From: Lactobacillus agrestimuris
GTDB taxonomy: Bacteria; Bacillota; Bacilli; Lactobacillales; Lactobacillaceae
NCBI RefSeq assembly: GCF_943193025.1
Contig: NZ_CALPCQ010000018.1
Location: 1-37,984 of the forward strand
Direction of reading: 5' to 3'
Length of the DNA: 37,984 nt
A program made the position numbers and the translations under genes. Below the pieces are notes generated by a model that was not told the DNA's origin, ran no database searches, and saw only the letters and a program-made list of their open reading frames with translations. Numbering within the stretch: position 1 is the first letter of the stretch; each line of letters opens with the position of its first letter. This document shows positions 7,092-17,062 of the stretch, piece by piece.

Positions 7092-7888
7092 TAATGTGCC
7101 CTAACAATCAATAATAATATTATCAAAATTACAAAAGAGAATAAGTTGTAAAAATCATATTTTGACCAATTTAAAACTCGATACTTGGTTCTTCCTTCAC
7201 TTCCGCGATATCCTCTTGCCTCCATCGCATTGGATAGGTCAATTGCTGTTTGCAGTGAACTGATAAATAATGGCACTAATAGTGGTGCAATTGCTTTTGC
7301 TCTAGTAATCAGTCCACCATTATTAAAATCTGCCCCTCTCGAACGCTGGGCATTCATAATTTTGAGAGTTTCATCAAATAGAGTTGGAACAAACCTAAGA
7401 GCAATTGACATTACCAATGCAATTTTATCAACGGGTACTTTAACAAATTTGAGTGGCGTCAACAACCATTCCATCGCATCCGCAATTTCTAATGGCATAG
7501 TGGTTACCGTCATTACTGTTGAAATCAAAATAATTAAAGTAAATCTGATGAAGATATAAATTGCATTGGTAATTCCATAGCTCGAAAGCGTAAAAATCCA
7601 CCATTGCCAATATATTTTTCCACCGATAGTAAAGAACAATTGTAATAACGAAGTGAAAAACACCAAACCAATTAATGGCTTAACCCCGTCCCAAAAGACC
7701 TTTGGTTTTAATTTAGTTGCAAGAACTGTTGCTAACGTAAATAAACAAATTAAGCCATAACTGAGCCAATTATTCGCCAAGAAAATAATACATACAAAGA
7801 AGATGGTTGCAAGTAACTTTCCTCTTGGATCCATTTTATAGATCAGAGCATTTCCTGGGATATAGCGTCCAATGATTATTTTACTCAT
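7091..7888 (-). CDS. ecfT: ECF transporter transmembrane subunit EcfT
   Basis: 265 residues with several membrane helices and the two coupling-helix signatures of EcfT, SRGAD (in AQRSRGADF) and ARGYR (in MEARGYRG), which dock onto the two ATPases. It forms the shared energising module for vitamin- and metal-binding S components that are usually encoded elsewhere. Directly after ecfA2, with four bases between; its stop overlaps the truA start. Confidence 0.95.
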   Translation of the reverse strand: MSKIIIGRYIPGNALIYKMDPRGKLLATIFFVCIIFLANNWLSYGLICLFTLATVLATKLKPKVFWDGVKPLIGLVFFTSLLQLFFTIGGKIYWQWWIFTLSSYGITNAIYIFIRFTLIILISTVMTVTTMPLEIADAMEWLLTPLKFVKVPVDKIALVMSIALRFVPTLFDETLKIMNAQRSRGADFNNGGLITRAKAIAPLLVPLFISSLQTAIDLSNAMEARGYRGSEGRTKYRVLNWSKYDFYNLFSFVILIILLLIVRAH

Positions 7889-7892
7889 ACAA

Positions 7893-8738
7893 TCACTTCC
7901 TCAAATTATTTTTAATTTCTGAAACCAGCTCGTCCATTGTTAATGGATTTTCATCAAATTCGAAGTTTTCAAGTTCTGATGCAAACAAACTGGCCCTTGG
8001 TTCATCTAAATAATGTTGCTTAACCCAATTTCGGTCAGCAAAAACTTCCTTTGGTGTCGCATGCTTAATTAACTTTCCATGCTCCATTACTAAAACATCA
8101 TCAGCATATTTGGCAACATCATCCATATTATGAGTAACTAAAATTACTGTATGACCTTCTTTTTGATATTCCGCAAACAAATTCATCATTTGCTCATGAG
8201 CACGTGGATCAAGTCCTGCAGCAGGCTCGTCAAGGCAAAGAATATCTGGCTGGTATGCTAATACTCCCGCTATTGCTACGCGTCTCATTTGCCCTCCAGA
8301 GAGCTCAAATGGCGATTTACTTGCAATTTCTGCAGGTAACCCAACTTTTTCAATCCATTTAGCCGCCAATTTTTTTGCTTCTTCTTCAGAATAGCCAAAA
8401 TTCTTAGGTCCAAATGCTATATCGTCAATTACTGTATCTTCAAATAATTGCGATTCAGGGAATTGAAATACTAAGCTGACATGCCTTCTAAGCTCTTTTA
8501 AGTTTTTATTCTTAGTTTCTGGAGTAATTTCCATATTAGCAATTTTAATAGTACCTTTAGTCGGCTTAAGCAAAGCATTAAAATGCTGCATAAGAGTAGA
8601 TTTACCACTACCTGTATGCCCAATAATAGTAATAAATTTATGATCTTGAATTTCAAAATTAATATTATCTAAGCCTAGTTTTTCAAGTGGTGAGCCAGGT
8701 GAATATACATAACTTACATCTTTGAATTTAATTGGCAT
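7893..8738 (-). CDS. ecfA2: ECF transporter ATPase EcfA2
   Basis: 281 residues. Walker [10 protein letters not shown] at residues 40-48, Q-loop [10 protein letters not shown], signature [13 protein letters not shown], Walker B DILCLDEP with the catalytic Glu, and the switch His in VTHNMDD. It pairs with EcfA1 in an ATPase heterodimer that drives EcfT. The start overlaps the end of ecfA1 by 25 bases, with a weak GGTGA ribosome site inside that gene. Confidence 0.95.
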   Translation of the reverse strand: MPIKFKDVSYVYSPGSPLEKLGLDNINFEIQDHKFITIIGHTGSGKSTLMQHFNALLKPTKGTIKIANMEITPETKNKNLKELRRHVSLVFQFPESQLFEDTVIDDIAFGPKNFGYSEEEAKKLAAKWIEKVGLPAEIASKSPFELSGGQMRRVAIAGVLAYQPDILCLDEPAAGLDPRAHEQMMNLFAEYQKEGHTVILVTHNMDDVAKYADDVLVMEHGKLIKHATPKEVFADRNWVKQHYLDEPRASLFASELENFEFDENPLTMDELVSEIKNNLRK

Positions 8739-9568
8739 AAATATTTCACCAACTTTTCTTTAGTGTTTATTTCCGACGGAATATCGATTGAATTTTCTGC
8801 TAATTTCTGTTTCAATTCAAAAACGAATGGCAATTCTAAACCAATTTTGTGTATTAGATTTGAATTTTTGAAAACATTAATTGGGTTATCCTGCATAAGA
8901 ATTTTTCCATCATTAAGCACTACAACTTGATCAGCCTCAATTATTGCTTCATCTACATCGTGAGTAATTGAAATCACTGTTAAGTTATTCTTTTCTTTCA
9001 TGCGCTTAACTAGTCTAAGAATACTGTTTCTCCCATTAGGATCAAGCATAGCAGTCGCTTCATCTAAAATGATAATTTTGGGTTTGATTGCTAAGATTCC
9101 AGCAATTGCAACTCTTTGTTTTTGTCCACCAGAGAGATTAGAAGGCTCCGAATTTGCATATTTTTCCATGCCAACCCATTGAAGTGCTTGATTAACTCGT
9201 TCAACCATTTCATCATGAGCTACACCACGATTTTCCAAGCCAAAAGCAACATCGTCTGCAACCGTCGCTCCAACGAATTGATTGTCCGGATTTTGAAATA
9301 CCATTCCAACTTTATCTCGAATATCCCATACAGTTTTTTCCGTTAAAACTTCATTATCCACAATAATTTTAGTATCAGGATTATCGTCTGGAGTTAGTAA
9401 ACCATTAATCAATCTCGTGACAGTAGATTTTCCACTACCATTATGCCCTACAATGGATGTCCACGAACCTTTTTTAATGTCCAAATTAATATCTTTTAGT
9501 ACCTGATTTTTACCACTTGGATAAGTGAAATAAACATGTTGTAGTGAGATTATATTTTCTTTACTCAT
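8714..9568 (-). CDS. ecfA1: ECF transporter ATPase EcfA1
   Basis: I choose ATG at 9566-9568 (284 residues), with GGTGA six bases upstream; in-frame GTG codons at 9577 and 9580 are possible but overlap that site. Walker [10 protein letters not shown] at residues 41-49, Q-loop [11 protein letters not shown], signature [13 protein letters not shown], Walker [10 protein letters not shown], switch His in ITHDVDE. First gene of the ECF energising module. An extended -10 promoter lies about 35 bases upstream, right after the rplQ 3' RNA structure. Confidence 0.93.
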   Translation of the reverse strand: MSKENIISLQHVYFTYPSGKNQVLKDINLDIKKGSWTSIVGHNGSGKSTVTRLINGLLTPDDNPDTKIIVDNEVLTEKTVWDIRDKVGMVFQNPDNQFVGATVADDVAFGLENRGVAHDEMVERVNQALQWVGMEKYANSEPSNLSGGQKQRVAIAGILAIKPKIIILDEATAMLDPNGRNSILRLVKRMKEKNNLTVISITHDVDEAIIEADQVVVLNDGKILMQDNPINVFKNSNLIHKIGLELPFVFELKQKLAENSIDIPSEINTKEKLVKYLCQLNSKM

Positions 9569-9601
9569 TATATTCACCACTCAAATTAAATTGTCTTATT
9601 T

Positions 9602-9610
9602 ATTTTAACA
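9602..9610 (-). promoter_or_regulatory. Extended -10 promoter for ecfA1-ecfA2-ecfT-truA
   Basis: TGTTAAAAT on the minus strand (TG at 9609-9610, -10 TAAAAT at 9602-9607), immediately downstream of the T-run that ends the rplQ-associated structure. No clear -35; the position between a terminator and the first ecf gene supports it. Confidence 0.4.
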
Positions 9611-9622
9611 GAAAAAAAGAGC

Positions 9623-9714
9623 AAAAAAAATCATCCATGGAGAGGGATGAATGAACATCTAAGCTAGACTGAGCTTTCGCCACCATCATCGCGCTTGTTC
9701 TCACTTCCATGGAT
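9623..9714 (-). ncRNA. L17 downstream element-like structured RNA with terminator tail
   Basis: Thirty-five bases after the rplQ stop, ATCCATGG (9707-9714) pairs with CCATGGAT (9633-9640) and closes a ~66-base interior that is followed by GA and eight T (9623-9630). Inside, GAACA (9696-9700) pairs with TGTTC (9653-9657), with a further AGC/GCT helix. The position right after the L17 gene in a lactic acid bacterium matches the published L17 downstream element motif. The outer helix plus T-run could also act as the terminator of the long ribosomal operon. Confidence 0.65.
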
Positions 9715-9718
9715 AATT

Positions 9719-9734
9719 CTTAATAGCTATTAAG
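9719..9734. repeat. Perfect 16-bp palindrome after rplQ
   Basis: CTTAATAGCTATTAAG reads identically on both strands, lying between the rplQ stop and the structured RNA. It could be a protein-binding site or a weak hairpin; no T-run follows it. Confidence 0.6.
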
Positions 9735-9748
9735 TTAGGTTATTCGAA

Positions 9749-10132
9749 TTAAACCAATTCAAGAATAACCATTGGAGCAGCGTCACCCTTACGAGCTAAA
9801 GCTAACTTCATAATTCTGGTGTAACCACCATTACGGTCTTTGTAGCGAGGTGCAATATCGTTGAAGAGCTTTTGCAAAGCTGACTTAACAACTACTGCAT
9901 CATTTTCTTCTTTAATATCAGCAATTTCATTACGTACAAATGCTGCAGCTTTTCTTCTAGCAGCCAAATCGCCACGCTTACCTAAAGTAATCATCTTTTC
10001 AGCAGTCTTGCGAATTTCTTTTGCACGTGCTTCAGTTGTAACAATACGTTCGTTAATGATCAACTGAGTAGTCATTTCTCTAAGCATTGCTTTTCTGTGA
10101 GCACTATCGCGACCTAATTTACGGTATGCCAT
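9749..10132 (-). CDS. rplQ: 50S ribosomal protein L17
   Basis: 127 residues, usual bacterial length. [20 protein letters not shown] is the diagnostic start, and the end [12 protein letters not shown] is the family C-terminus. It binds 23S rRNA near the exit-tunnel side of the large subunit. AGGAGG at 10141-10146 lies eight bases before the ATG. It is the last gene of the ribosomal run, directly after rpoA, the standard alpha-operon end. Confidence 0.97.
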   Translation of the reverse strand: MAYRKLGRDSAHRKAMLREMTTQLIINERIVTTEARAKEIRKTAEKMITLGKRGDLAARRKAAAFVRNEIADIKEENDAVVVKSALQKLFNDIAPRYKDRNGGYTRIMKLALARKGDAAPMVILELV

Positions 10133-10163
10133 GAGTTTTGCCTCCTTTTATTATCTGTTTGGC

Positions 10164-11102
10164 CTAGTCATCTTGACGAAGAGAAAGGCCTAAATCAGTT
10201 AATTTGTTCTTTACTTCTTCCAATGATTTACGTCCTAAATTACGTACACGCATCATGTCTGATTCAGATTTATCAGTCAACTCTTGTAAAGTGTTGATAC
10301 CTGCACGCTTAAGACAATTGTAAGAACGAACTGAAAGATCAAGTTCCTCGATAGTCATTTCGAGTTTCTTTTCCTTCTTATCGTCTTCCTTTTCCACCAT
10401 TACTTCGCTGAATTTAGCATTTGCATCTGCAGATTCAAAGACTTTGAAGTGTTCAATTAGAATCTTTGAAGCAAAGCTAAGGGCGTCATTAGGCTTGATT
10501 GAACCGTCAGTCCAAATCTCAAAAGTGAGCTTGTCAAAGTCATCTCTCTTACCAACTCTTGCAGATTCAACTTGGTAATTTACCTTATCAATTGGTGAGA
10601 AAAGAGAATCAACTGGAATAACCCCAATTGGCATGTCTTCACTCTTATTGTCACTTGCTGATACATAACCGCGACCATTTTTGACAGCGATAGTCATATG
10701 CAAGTGTCCACCTTCAGCAATGGTACAAATGTATTGATCTGGATTCAAGACTTCAATATCAGAATCAACTTTAAGATCATCAGCAGTTACAGTGGCAGGA
10801 CCTTCAACGTCCAATTCAATAACCTTTTGTTCATCTGAAAGAGACTTTAATTCAAGCTTCTTTAAATTCAAGATAATTTTGGTTACATCTTCTCTAACGC
10901 CAGGAACTGTCGAGAACTCGTGTAAAACGCCATCAATCTGAACATATACAAGTCCTGTACCAGGAATTGAAGTAAGTAAAACTCTACGAAGAGAATTACC
11001 TAAAGTTGTACCAAAGGCTCGTTCTAGTGGTTCAACAACAAACTTACCGTAAGAATCTTCTTGTTCAACAACGGTAATATTTGGTTTTTCAAATTCAATC
11101 AT
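10164..11102 (-). CDS. rpoA: RNA polymerase alpha subunit
   Basis: 312 residues. The N-terminal dimerisation/assembly domain includes [20 protein letters not shown], the site for beta and beta' docking. After an acidic-lysine linker ([12 protein letters not shown]) comes the C-terminal domain for UP-element and activator contacts ([19 protein letters not shown]). AAAGGGG is seven bases before the ATG. Sits between rpsK and rplQ in the conserved alpha operon. Confidence 0.98.
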   Translation of the reverse strand: MIEFEKPNITVVEQEDSYGKFVVEPLERAFGTTLGNSLRRVLLTSIPGTGLVYVQIDGVLHEFSTVPGVREDVTKIILNLKKLELKSLSDEQKVIELDVEGPATVTADDLKVDSDIEVLNPDQYICTIAEGGHLHMTIAVKNGRGYVSASDNKSEDMPIGVIPVDSLFSPIDKVNYQVESARVGKRDDFDKLTFEIWTDGSIKPNDALSFASKILIEHFKVFESADANAKFSEVMVEKEDDKKEKKLEMTIEELDLSVRSYNCLKRAGINTLQELTDKSESDMMRVRNLGRKSLEEVKNKLTDLGLSLRQDD

Positions 11103-11147
11103 TACTTGGCCCCTTTCAAAACGTTACGTCCAATCAATAGGACAATA

Positions 11148-11531
11148 TTAAACACGACGACGTTTTGGTGGTCTGGAACCATTGTGTGGAACTGGCGTAA
11201 CGTCACGAATAGCAGTAATTTCAAGACCAGTTGCTTGAAGTGCTCTAATTGCAGATTCACGACCAGCACCAGGACCCTTAACTGAAACTTCAACGTGCTT
11301 CATGCCTTGATCCATTGCACTCTTAGCTGCAGCTTCTGCAGCCATTTGAGCAGCAAATGGAGTAGACTTACGACTACCCTTAAAGCCCAATGCACCAGCT
11401 GAAGACCAAGCAACTGCATTACCTTGAACGTCAGTAATCATGACTAAAGTATTATTAAACGTAGAATGAATATGAGCAACGCCGCTTTCGACATGCTTCT
11501 TCACACGACGCTTACGTGCTGTTTTAGGCAT
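11148..11531 (-). CDS. rpsK: 30S ribosomal protein S11
   Basis: 127 residues. The basic N-terminus [17 protein letters not shown], the core [16 protein letters not shown] and the C-terminal [12 protein letters not shown] identify S11 of the 30S platform, where it contacts 16S rRNA near the E site. Preceded by AGGAGG and located between rpsM and rpoA. Confidence 0.97.
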   Translation of the reverse strand: MPKTARKRRVKKHVESGVAHIHSTFNNTLVMITDVQGNAVAWSSAGALGFKGSRKSTPFAAQMAAEAAAKSAMDQGMKHVEVSVKGPGAGRESAIRALQATGLEITAIRDVTPVPHNGSRPPKRRRV

Positions 11532-11552
11532 TAATAAACCTCCTTAAATAAA

Positions 11553-11903
11553 TTAACGGCTTCTCTTAGAACCCTTACGAGTACGAGCATTATTTTTGGT
11601 ATTTTGACCACGGACTGGGAGTCCACGACGGTGACGAATACCACGGTATGAACCAATATCAACTAAACGCTTGATGTTCATGCTGATTTCACGACGTAAG
11701 TCACCTTCAACACGATACTTGTCAACTTCTGAACGAAGTTTTTCTTGATCTTCAGGAGTTAAATCCTTTGAACGAATATCTTCTGAAACACCAGCATCCT
11801 TACAGATCTTCTTAGCAGTTGATTCGCCGATACCGTAAATGTATGTCAAAGCAACAACGACTCTTTTGTCTCTTGGTAAGTCAACACCAGCAATACGTGC
11901 CAT
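11553..11903 (-). CDS. rpsM: 30S ribosomal protein S13
   Basis: 116 residues from the ATG at 11901-11903, which has AGGAGG (11912-11917) eight bases upstream; an in-frame GTG at 11912 overlaps that site and is rejected. [15 protein letters not shown], the YIYGIG helix-hairpin-helix and the tail [19 protein letters not shown] identify S13, which bridges the 30S head to the 50S subunit and contacts P-site tRNA. Confidence 0.97.
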   Translation of the reverse strand: MARIAGVDLPRDKRVVVALTYIYGIGESTAKKICKDAGVSEDIRSKDLTPEDQEKLRSEVDKYRVEGDLRREISMNIKRLVDIGSYRGIRHRRGLPVRGQNTKNNARTRKGSKRSR

Positions 11904-11923
11904 AAATTGCACCTCCTAATTTA

Positions 11924-12040
11924 CTAACCTTGACGTTGCTTGTGCTTTGGATTTGCAGGGCAAATAACCATAACACGGCCATGTCTTTTGATAACTTTAC
12001 AATGTTCACACATTGGTTTAACAGATGGTCTAACCTTCAT
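11924..12040 (-). CDS. rpmJ: 50S ribosomal protein L36 (zinc-binding type)
   Basis: A 38-residue protein read directly from the sequence: [20 protein letters not shown] and onwards to the end [10 protein letters not shown]11, C14, C27 and H33 form the CxxC...C...H zinc ribbon of the C+ type of L36. GGAGG lies five bases before the ATG. Sits between infA and rpsM as in other Firmicutes. Confidence 0.96.
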   Translation of the reverse strand: MKVRPSVKPMCEHCKVIKRHGRVMVICPANPKHKQRQG

Positions 12041-12054
12041 GTTTACCTCCGTTA

Positions 12055-12274
12055 TTACTTTATAAATCTATATGTAATTCTGCCTTTTGTTAAATCGTAT
12101 GGAGAAAGTTCAACAGTAACTCTGTCACCAGGTAAAATTCTAATGTAGTGCATTCTGATTTTACCTGAAACATGAGCTAAAATTGTAGCTCCATTTTCCA
12201 ATTCAACTTTAAACATAGCATTAGGTAAGGTATCAACTACCTTACCTTCTACTTCAATGACATCATCTTTTGCC
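12055..12274 (-). other. Body of infA after its TTG start (see the infA entry)
   Basis: Marks only that the first codon of infA at 12274-12276 is TTG: GGAGG (12284-12288) lies seven bases upstream and no ATG or GTG exists in frame near it. Start choice is therefore firm. Confidence 0.6.
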
Positions 12275-12276
12275 AA
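12055..12276 (-). CDS. infA: Translation initiation factor IF-1
   Basis: 73 residues forming a single OB fold: [20 protein letters not shown], then [20 protein letters not shown] and [10 protein letters not shown]-1 occupies the 30S A site during initiation. It begins with TTG, a start codon that initiation factors themselves discriminate against, but the ribosome site is strong. A likely internal promoter lies just upstream (12313-12321), so infA-rpmJ-rpsM-rpsK-rpoA-rplQ may be partly independent of the genes before adk. Confidence 0.96.
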   Translation of the reverse strand: MAKDDVIEVEGKVVDTLPNAMFKVELENGATILAHVSGKIRMHYIRILPGDRVTVELSPYDLTKGRITYRFIK

Positions 12277-12312
12277 AGTTGTTCCTCCGCAATTAAACAG
12301 TCATACTTTGAA

Positions 12313-12321
12313 ATTATAACA
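12313..12321 (-). promoter_or_regulatory. Internal extended -10 promoter before infA
   Basis: TGTTATAAT on the minus strand: perfect TGn plus TATAAT (-10 at 12313-12318), with a weak TTGTAT -35 at 16 bases. It lies in the only gap of more than 60 bases inside the rpsJ-to-rplQ run. Confidence 0.55.
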
Positions 12322-12337
12322 CGGAATTTTATTAATA

Positions 12338-12356
12338 CAAGTAATCTTATTACTTG
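12338..12356 (-). terminator. Hairpin spanning the adk stop codon
   Basis: CAAGTAAT and ATTACTTG form a perfect 8-bp stem with a 3-base loop, and the adk TAA lies inside it. The tail is TATTAATAAAA, not a true T-run, so this is at best a weak terminator or an RNA-stability hairpin. Confidence 0.35.
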
Positions 12357-13006
12357 TTATTACTTAATACCGCATCAATATCTTCAAAAACTTTTTCTGG
12401 AGATTGTTCACCATTAATTACAGTCAACAATCCTTTCTTTTGATAAAAGTCTTTCAAAGGAGCATTCATCTTTTCATTAACTTCAAGACGATTCTTAACT
12501 ACCTCAGGCTTATCGTCTTCTCGTTGATAAAATTCATGACCACCACAGCGATCACAAGTACCTTCAACTTTTGGCTTCTTTGAAAGTTTATTATAAGTGG
12601 CTCCACAATTTTTACACATGAAGCGTGATGAAAGACGTTCTACTAAAACATCTTCGTCTACTTCTAATGAAATCACATTAGTCAAAGGCTTATCTAATTT
12701 TTTAGTAATTCCATCCAAAAGTTCAGCCTGATTAGTAGTTCTTGGAAAACCATCTAAGATGAAACCTTCTTTAATATCTGGTTGACTTAAACGTTCTTCA
12801 ACTAACTTAGCTGTAACTTCATCTGGAACTAAGTTACCTTTATCGATGTAACTCTTAGCTTCAAGACCAACTTTAGTCTTGTTAGCCATGGCTTCCCTAA
12901 ACATATCCCCAGTTGAAATATGAGTTAAGTGATATTTATCAACAATTTGTTCAGATGCGGTACCTTTACCTGCACCTGGTAAACCTAAAAGAATTAAGTT
13001 AATCAT
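12350..13006 (-). CDS. adk: Adenylate kinase, zinc-containing
   Basis: 218 residues. Interconverts ATP plus AMP with two ADP. P-loop GLPGAGKGT at residues 8-16, DGFPRT at 85-90, and a LID domain with C131, C134, C151 and C154 that binds structural zinc, as in Gram-positive long-form enzymes. AAGGA overlapping the secY stop lies nine bases before the ATG. The secY-adk-infA order is conserved in Firmicutes. Confidence 0.97.
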   Translation of the reverse strand: MINLILLGLPGAGKGTASEQIVDKYHLTHISTGDMFREAMANKTKVGLEAKSYIDKGNLVPDEVTAKLVEERLSQPDIKEGFILDGFPRTTNQAELLDGITKKLDKPLTNVISLEVDEDVLVERLSSRFMCKNCGATYNKLSKKPKVEGTCDRCGGHEFYQREDDKPEVVKNRLEVNEKMNAPLKDFYQKKGLLTVINGEQSPEKVFEDIDAVLSNNK

Positions 13007-13018
13007 TTATCCGTTTCC

Positions 13019-14314
13019 TTATCTAATGAATCCTACATATTCTCGTTTCATCAATAAACCATTAATCTGACGAGATAACTCTAAGACTACCCCGATTACA
13101 ATTAGCAAACTTGTTCCACCTAAACCGATTGAACTTGGAAGATTCCATAAATTGGTTGCTAATTGTGGTAAAAGTGCAACTAAACCTAAGAAAACTGCAC
13201 CAACAGTTGATAATCTCATTAACAGTCTAGAAATGTAATCCTGGGTATCTTTACCTGGCCAAACGCTAGGAATATAAGCACCTTGTTTTTGTAAGTTTTC
13301 TGAAAGCTTTTCAGGGTTAACCTGAACAAAAGCGTAGAAGAAAGTAAACAAAACAATCAAAATTGTGTAAATAATTACACCAGGAGTTGTTTGAAGACTA
13401 AATATATTTGTTAACACTTTATACCATTCTTGATCGCCTTGGGTTCTTTGAAAGGCCATTAAAATTGTTGCCGGGGTAATAATAAATGAACTGGCAAAGA
13501 TAACCGGAATAACTCCAGAAACGTTAACTTTTAATGGTAGAAAACTTTCAGACCCGCTAATCGTTGCTCTTCTTGTATATTGAATTGGAACACGACGATT
13601 AGCTTGTTCAACCCATGTAACAAACTGTGTTATTACAAGGATTGCAACGATAATCGCGATGAAGAACAATATACCTTTCCAACGATCAGCTGGATTATTA
13701 TTAATAATTTCTTCCTTATAAATTTGCCACATTCCGGCTGGGAATCTTGCGATAATACCCGCGAAGATGATAACTGATACACCATTTCCTAAACCTTTAT
13801 CAGTGATTTCATCACCAAGCCAGTTTAGAAGCATCGTACCACCAGTCATAATGATAGCAATTTCAATATAAGTTTGTGGTGTTTGATTCTTAACAAGACC
13901 CATCTGAGTCAATGCATTAAATCCAAGTGTAATACCAATACTTTGGACGAAAGCAACTACCAAAGTTAACCATCTAGTCGCTTGATTGGTCTTACGTCTA
14001 CCAACTTCACCTTGTTTACCCCATTCAACTAATGTTGGAACAATATCCATTTGCAAAAGCTGAATGACAATTTGCGCGGTGATGTATGGAGAAACACCTA
14101 AAGAAAAGATTGAATAATTATCAAGCCCACCACCGGAAACTGTATCCAACATAGGAACTAAACCAGTTTGGGCAACTTGAGTGATCGCTTTTGCATTTAC
14201 ACCTGGAACAGTGATATTAGCACCAATCCGGTAGAGCAAAAGAATAAAGAGAGTAAACCAGATTTTATTTCTGATTTCTTTATCCTTAAAGGCGTTCTTC
14301 AAGGTCGAAAACAT
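13019..14314 (-). CDS. secY: Protein translocase channel subunit SecY
   Basis: 431 residues with about ten membrane helices. The start [20 protein letters not shown] leads into the first helix; the plug-region GGGLDNYSIFSLGVSPYITA and the cytosolic loop VNPEKLSENLQKQGAYIP are family hallmarks. It forms the Sec channel for secretion and membrane insertion. Its ATG overlaps the rplO stop (TAATG), so it is translationally coupled to rplO. Confidence 0.97.
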   Translation of the reverse strand: MFSTLKNAFKDKEIRNKIWFTLFILLLYRIGANITVPGVNAKAITQVAQTGLVPMLDTVSGGGLDNYSIFSLGVSPYITAQIVIQLLQMDIVPTLVEWGKQGEVGRRKTNQATRWLTLVVAFVQSIGITLGFNALTQMGLVKNQTPQTYIEIAIIMTGGTMLLNWLGDEITDKGLGNGVSVIIFAGIIARFPAGMWQIYKEEIINNNPADRWKGILFFIAIIVAILVITQFVTWVEQANRRVPIQYTRRATISGSESFLPLKVNVSGVIPVIFASSFIITPATILMAFQRTQGDQEWYKVLTNIFSLQTTPGVIIYTILIVLFTFFYAFVQVNPEKLSENLQKQGAYIPSVWPGKDTQDYISRLLMRLSTVGAVFLGLVALLPQLATNLWNLPSSIGLGGTSLLIVIGVVLELSRQINGLLMKREYVGFIR

Positions 14315-14754
14315 TAGATCACCTCAACAGTTCCGCCAGCAGCTTCAACTGCTTCTTTAGCAGCTGCGGAAACCTTGTTAACCTTTACAGTTAATTTAAC
14401 CTTTAATTCACCATTACCAAGCAACTTAACACCTGATAATTCTTTCTTGATCAAGCCGTTTTCCTTAAGGCTTTCAACAGTAACTTCGCTACCGTCTGAG
14501 AACTTGTTCAAGTCTGCCAAGTTTACAATGGCATATTCTTTACGGTTAATGTTCTTAAAACCACGCTTAGGCATAGTTCTGAATAATGGCATTTGACCAC
14601 CTTCAAAACCTAAACGGGTGTGGCCACCTTGACGAGCTAATTGACCCTTTTGACCACGACCAGAAGTTTTACCGTAACCACTTGAAGTACCACGTCCAAC
14701 ACGCTTTCTTGCGCGACGTGAACCTTCAGCAGGTTGTAATTCATGAAGCTTCAT
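14314..14754 (-). CDS. rplO: 50S ribosomal protein L15
   Basis: 146 residues. [20 protein letters not shown] and the glycine/arginine-rich [19 protein letters not shown] extension, which threads into 23S rRNA, identify L15. The C-terminus is a compact domain ending [15 protein letters not shown] is ten bases before the ATG. It overlaps secY by one base. Confidence 0.97.
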   Translation of the reverse strand: MKLHELQPAEGSRRARKRVGRGTSSGYGKTSGRGQKGQLARQGGHTRLGFEGGQMPLFRTMPKRGFKNINRKEYAIVNLADLNKFSDGSEVTVESLKENGLIKKELSGVKLLGNGELKVKLTVKVNKVSAAAKEAVEAAGGTVEVI

Positions 14755-14777
14755 TAAATCGGCACCTCCTTGAAATC

Positions 14778-14963
14778 TTATTTATTAATCTCTTCAACAG
14801 AGATTAAGTGAGCAATTTTCATTAATGCACCACGAGTAGCAGCGTTATCTGGAAGGACAACAGTACTACTTACTCTACCTAAGCCAAGAGCCTTAACAAC
14901 TTTTCTTTGGTTAGGTAAGCGGTGGGCAACACTTCTAATTAAAGTAACTTTTAAATCAGTCAT
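14778..14963 (-). CDS. rpmD: 50S ribosomal protein L30
   Basis: 61 residues, usual length: [20 protein letters not shown] and [20 protein letters not shown] form the L30 fold. Located between rpsE and rplO as in the standard spc operon. Confidence 0.96.
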   Translation of the reverse strand: MTDLKVTLIRSVAHRLPNQRKVVKALGLGRVSSTVVLPDNAATRGALMKIAHLISVEEINK

Positions 14964-14974
14964 CTAAAATCTCC

Positions 14975-15484
14975 CTAATCTGCGCTCTTGATTTGGCGAA
15001 GTTTTTCAACTTCTTCACTAGTTCTAAGCTTCTTCAAACCATCCATAGTTGCACGAACAACGTTAATTGGAGTGTTTGAACCAAGTGACTTAGAAGTTAC
15101 GTCTGCAATACCAGCCATATCCATAACAATACGTACGGCACCACCGGCAGCAACTCCGGAACCAGCTTCAGCAGGCTTCAACAAAATGTTACCTGAACCG
15201 TAGTGACCGATAACTTCGTGAGGAATAGTAGTACCAACCTTAGGTACGTTAATCATATTCTTCTTACCGTCTTCTACTGCTTTACGGATTGCTTCTGGGA
15301 CTTCTTGAGCCTTACCAGTACCAAAACCTACACGGCCTTTCTTGTCACCTACGACAACAAGGGCAGCAAATCTCATGCGACGTCCACCTTTTACAACCTT
15401 GGTAATACGGTTGACTGCAACTAATTGATCTTCAATATCGTCCTTATTTCTACGATTGTTACGAGAATCGTTACGATTTGCCAT
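14975..15484 (-). CDS. rpsE: 30S ribosomal protein S5
   Basis: 169 residues. The N-terminal double-stranded-RNA-binding half includes [20 protein letters not shown], and the second half [20 protein letters not shown] is typical. S5 affects decoding accuracy and 30S helicase activity at the mRNA entry. The loop contacting helix 34 (KVVKGGRRM) shows no deletion of the kind linked to spectinomycin resistance. Confidence 0.97.
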   Translation of the reverse strand: MANRNDSRNNRRNKDDIEDQLVAVNRITKVVKGGRRMRFAALVVVGDKKGRVGFGTGKAQEVPEAIRKAVEDGKKNMINVPKVGTTIPHEVIGHYGSGNILLKPAEAGSGVAAGGAVRIVMDMAGIADVTSKSLGSNTPINVVRATMDGLKKLRTSEEVEKLRQIKSAD

Positions 15485-15501
15485 GTGTTAATTCTCCTTT
15501 C

Positions 15502-15861
15502 CTAGAAATCTAATCCGTTTTCACGAGCGGCATCTGCCAATGCTGAAATACGGCCGTGGTATAAGTAACCACTTCTATCAAATACAACGTTTGAAATGTT
15601 CTTTGCTTTAGCTGCTTCAGCAATAGCCTTACCAACAGCCGCAGCTTGTTCTACTTTGTTTGCGTCTTCAGAAACAGACTTATCCAAAGTTGAGGCACTT
15701 GCAAGCGTTACACCCGCTACGTCATCAATTAATTGAGCGTAGATGTTTTTATTTGAACGAAAAATACTTAAGCGTGGGCGCTCAGCAGTTCCAGAAATTT
15801 TACCACGAATACGTTTATGACGCTTTAAGCGCAATTTGTTTTTATCTGGTTTAGAAATCAC
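15502..15861 (-). CDS. rplR: 50S ribosomal protein L18
   Basis: 119 residues with the basic start [20 protein letters not shown] and the end [20 protein letters not shown], which binds 5S rRNA. The start is GTG at 15859-15861 with GAGGTG five bases upstream; no ATG is nearby in frame. Confidence 0.96.
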   Translation of the reverse strand: MISKPDKNKLRLKRHKRIRGKISGTAERPRLSIFRSNKNIYAQLIDDVAGVTLASASTLDKSVSEDANKVEQAAAVGKAIAEAAKAKNISNVVFDRSGYLYHGRISALADAARENGLDF

Positions 15862-15885
15862 AATTTCACCTCAAAAATTTAATTA

Positions 15886-16416
15886 TTACTTACCAGTCTT
15901 ACCTTCCTTACGACGTACGTGTTCGTCAGTGTAACGAATACCCTTACCCTTGTATGGTTCAGGTGGACGTACATCGCGGATTTCAGCAGCAAATTGACCA
16001 ACATTTTGCTTAGAAATTCCTTCAATTTCAATATCAGTTGCTGAAGGAGTCTTAACAGTTACACCTTCTGGTGCTTCCATTACAACTGGGTGTGAGTAAC
16101 CAACGTTCAAGGTAAGTTTGCTACCTTGAGCTTGTGCACGGTAACCAACACCGATAAGCTTCAATGTCTTCTTGTAGCCAGTAACTACACCTTCGATCAT
16201 ATTTGCTAAGTTAGCTCTCATTGTACCGTGAAGAGCTTTGTCATTTTCATCAGTACGACTAAAATTAATTTTTCCATCTTCTTGAGAAAACTTAATCTTA
16301 GGATCAAAATGTCTAGTTAATTCACCTTTAGGACCTTTAACAGTAATGTTGTCGCCTTCCTTGGTAACAGTGACACTGTCAGGTACTTCAATAGTCTTTA
16401 AACCGATACGGCTCAT
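15886..16416 (-). CDS. rplF: 50S ribosomal protein L6
   Basis: 176 residues containing two tandem L6 domains: [18 protein letters not shown] with VKGPKGEL, then [20 protein letters not shown] and the conserved end [20 protein letters not shown]. It lies near the GTPase-associated centre. ATG start with a clear ribosome site, between rpsH and rplR. Confidence 0.97.
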   Translation of the reverse strand: MSRIGLKTIEVPDSVTVTKEGDNITVKGPKGELTRHFDPKIKFSQEDGKINFSRTDENDKALHGTMRANLANMIEGVVTGYKKTLKLIGVGYRAQAQGSKLTLNVGYSHPVVMEAPEGVTVKTPSATDIEIEGISKQNVGQFAAEIRDVRPPEPYKGKGIRYTDEHVRRKEGKTGK

Positions 16417-16440
16417 TGAATTTTCTCCTTTCCGTCAGAA

Positions 16441-16839
16441 TTACCAAACGTAAGCGATAACTTCGCCGCCAACGCCTTTTTGTCTAGCTTCTTTATCAGT
16501 AATAACACCAGCAGAAGTAGATACGATGGCAATACCTAAACCATTAAGAACCTTAGGTAAGTCTTCAGCGCCTACGTAGTTTCTAAGACCTGGCTTAGAA
16601 ATACGCTTTAAGCCTGAAATGACACGTTCTCCGTTTGGACCGAACTTCAAGAAAACTTTGATCATACCTTGCTTGTTATCATCGATTACTTCGTAATCAC
16701 GAATAAAGCCTTGATTCTTCAAAATTTCTGAAATTGACTTCTTAATATTTGATGCAGGAATTTCAACTGAATCATGTCTTGCCATGTTGGCATTTCTGAT
16801 TCTAGTTAAGTAATCTGCAATTGGATCTGTCATAACCAT
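16441..16839 (-). CDS. rpsH: 30S ribosomal protein S8
   Basis: 132 residues. [20 protein letters not shown] and the C-terminal [20 protein letters not shown] identify S8, a primary 16S rRNA binder and, in E. coli, the translational repressor of the spc operon. Of two close ATGs I take the first (16839), which lies ten bases from AGGAGG; the second would be sixteen bases away. Confidence 0.97.
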   Translation of the reverse strand: MVMTDPIADYLTRIRNANMARHDSVEIPASNIKKSISEILKNQGFIRDYEVIDDNKQGMIKVFLKFGPNGERVISGLKRISKPGLRNYVGAEDLPKVLNGLGIAIVSTSAGVITDKEARQKGVGGEVIAYVW

Positions 16840-16864
16840 TTTTTGCTATCCTCCTAACTGTATA

Positions 16865-17050
16865 CTACCAACTAGCCTTTTTAAGACCAGGAATTTGACC
16901 TTTGTGTGCTAATTCCTTTAAGCAAATACGGCACAAACCGAACTTGCGGTATACAGAATGTGGACGACCACATCTCTCACAACGTGTGTATTCACGTGTT
17001 GAGAACTTAGCAGGACGATGATTTCTGATTTTTTGTGATGTTTTAGCCAT
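16865..17050 (-). CDS. rpsN: 30S ribosomal protein S14, type Z
   Basis: 61 residues, the short zinc-binding form: C24, C27, C40 and C43 in [10 protein letters not shown] and [10 protein letters not shown]. Firmicutes often keep a second, zinc-free S14 elsewhere for zinc limitation; none is in this window. Sits between rplE and rpsH as expected. Confidence 0.97.
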   Translation of the reverse strand: MAKTSQKIRNHRPAKFSTREYTRCERCGRPHSVYRKFGLCRICLKELAHKGQIPGLKKASW

Positions 17051-17062
17051 TAATGTCCTCCA

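Noticed and set aside
11102..11293. Minus-strand frame overlapping the end of rpsK
   Set aside because: Frame-shifted reading of the S11 sequence, without its own ribosome site.
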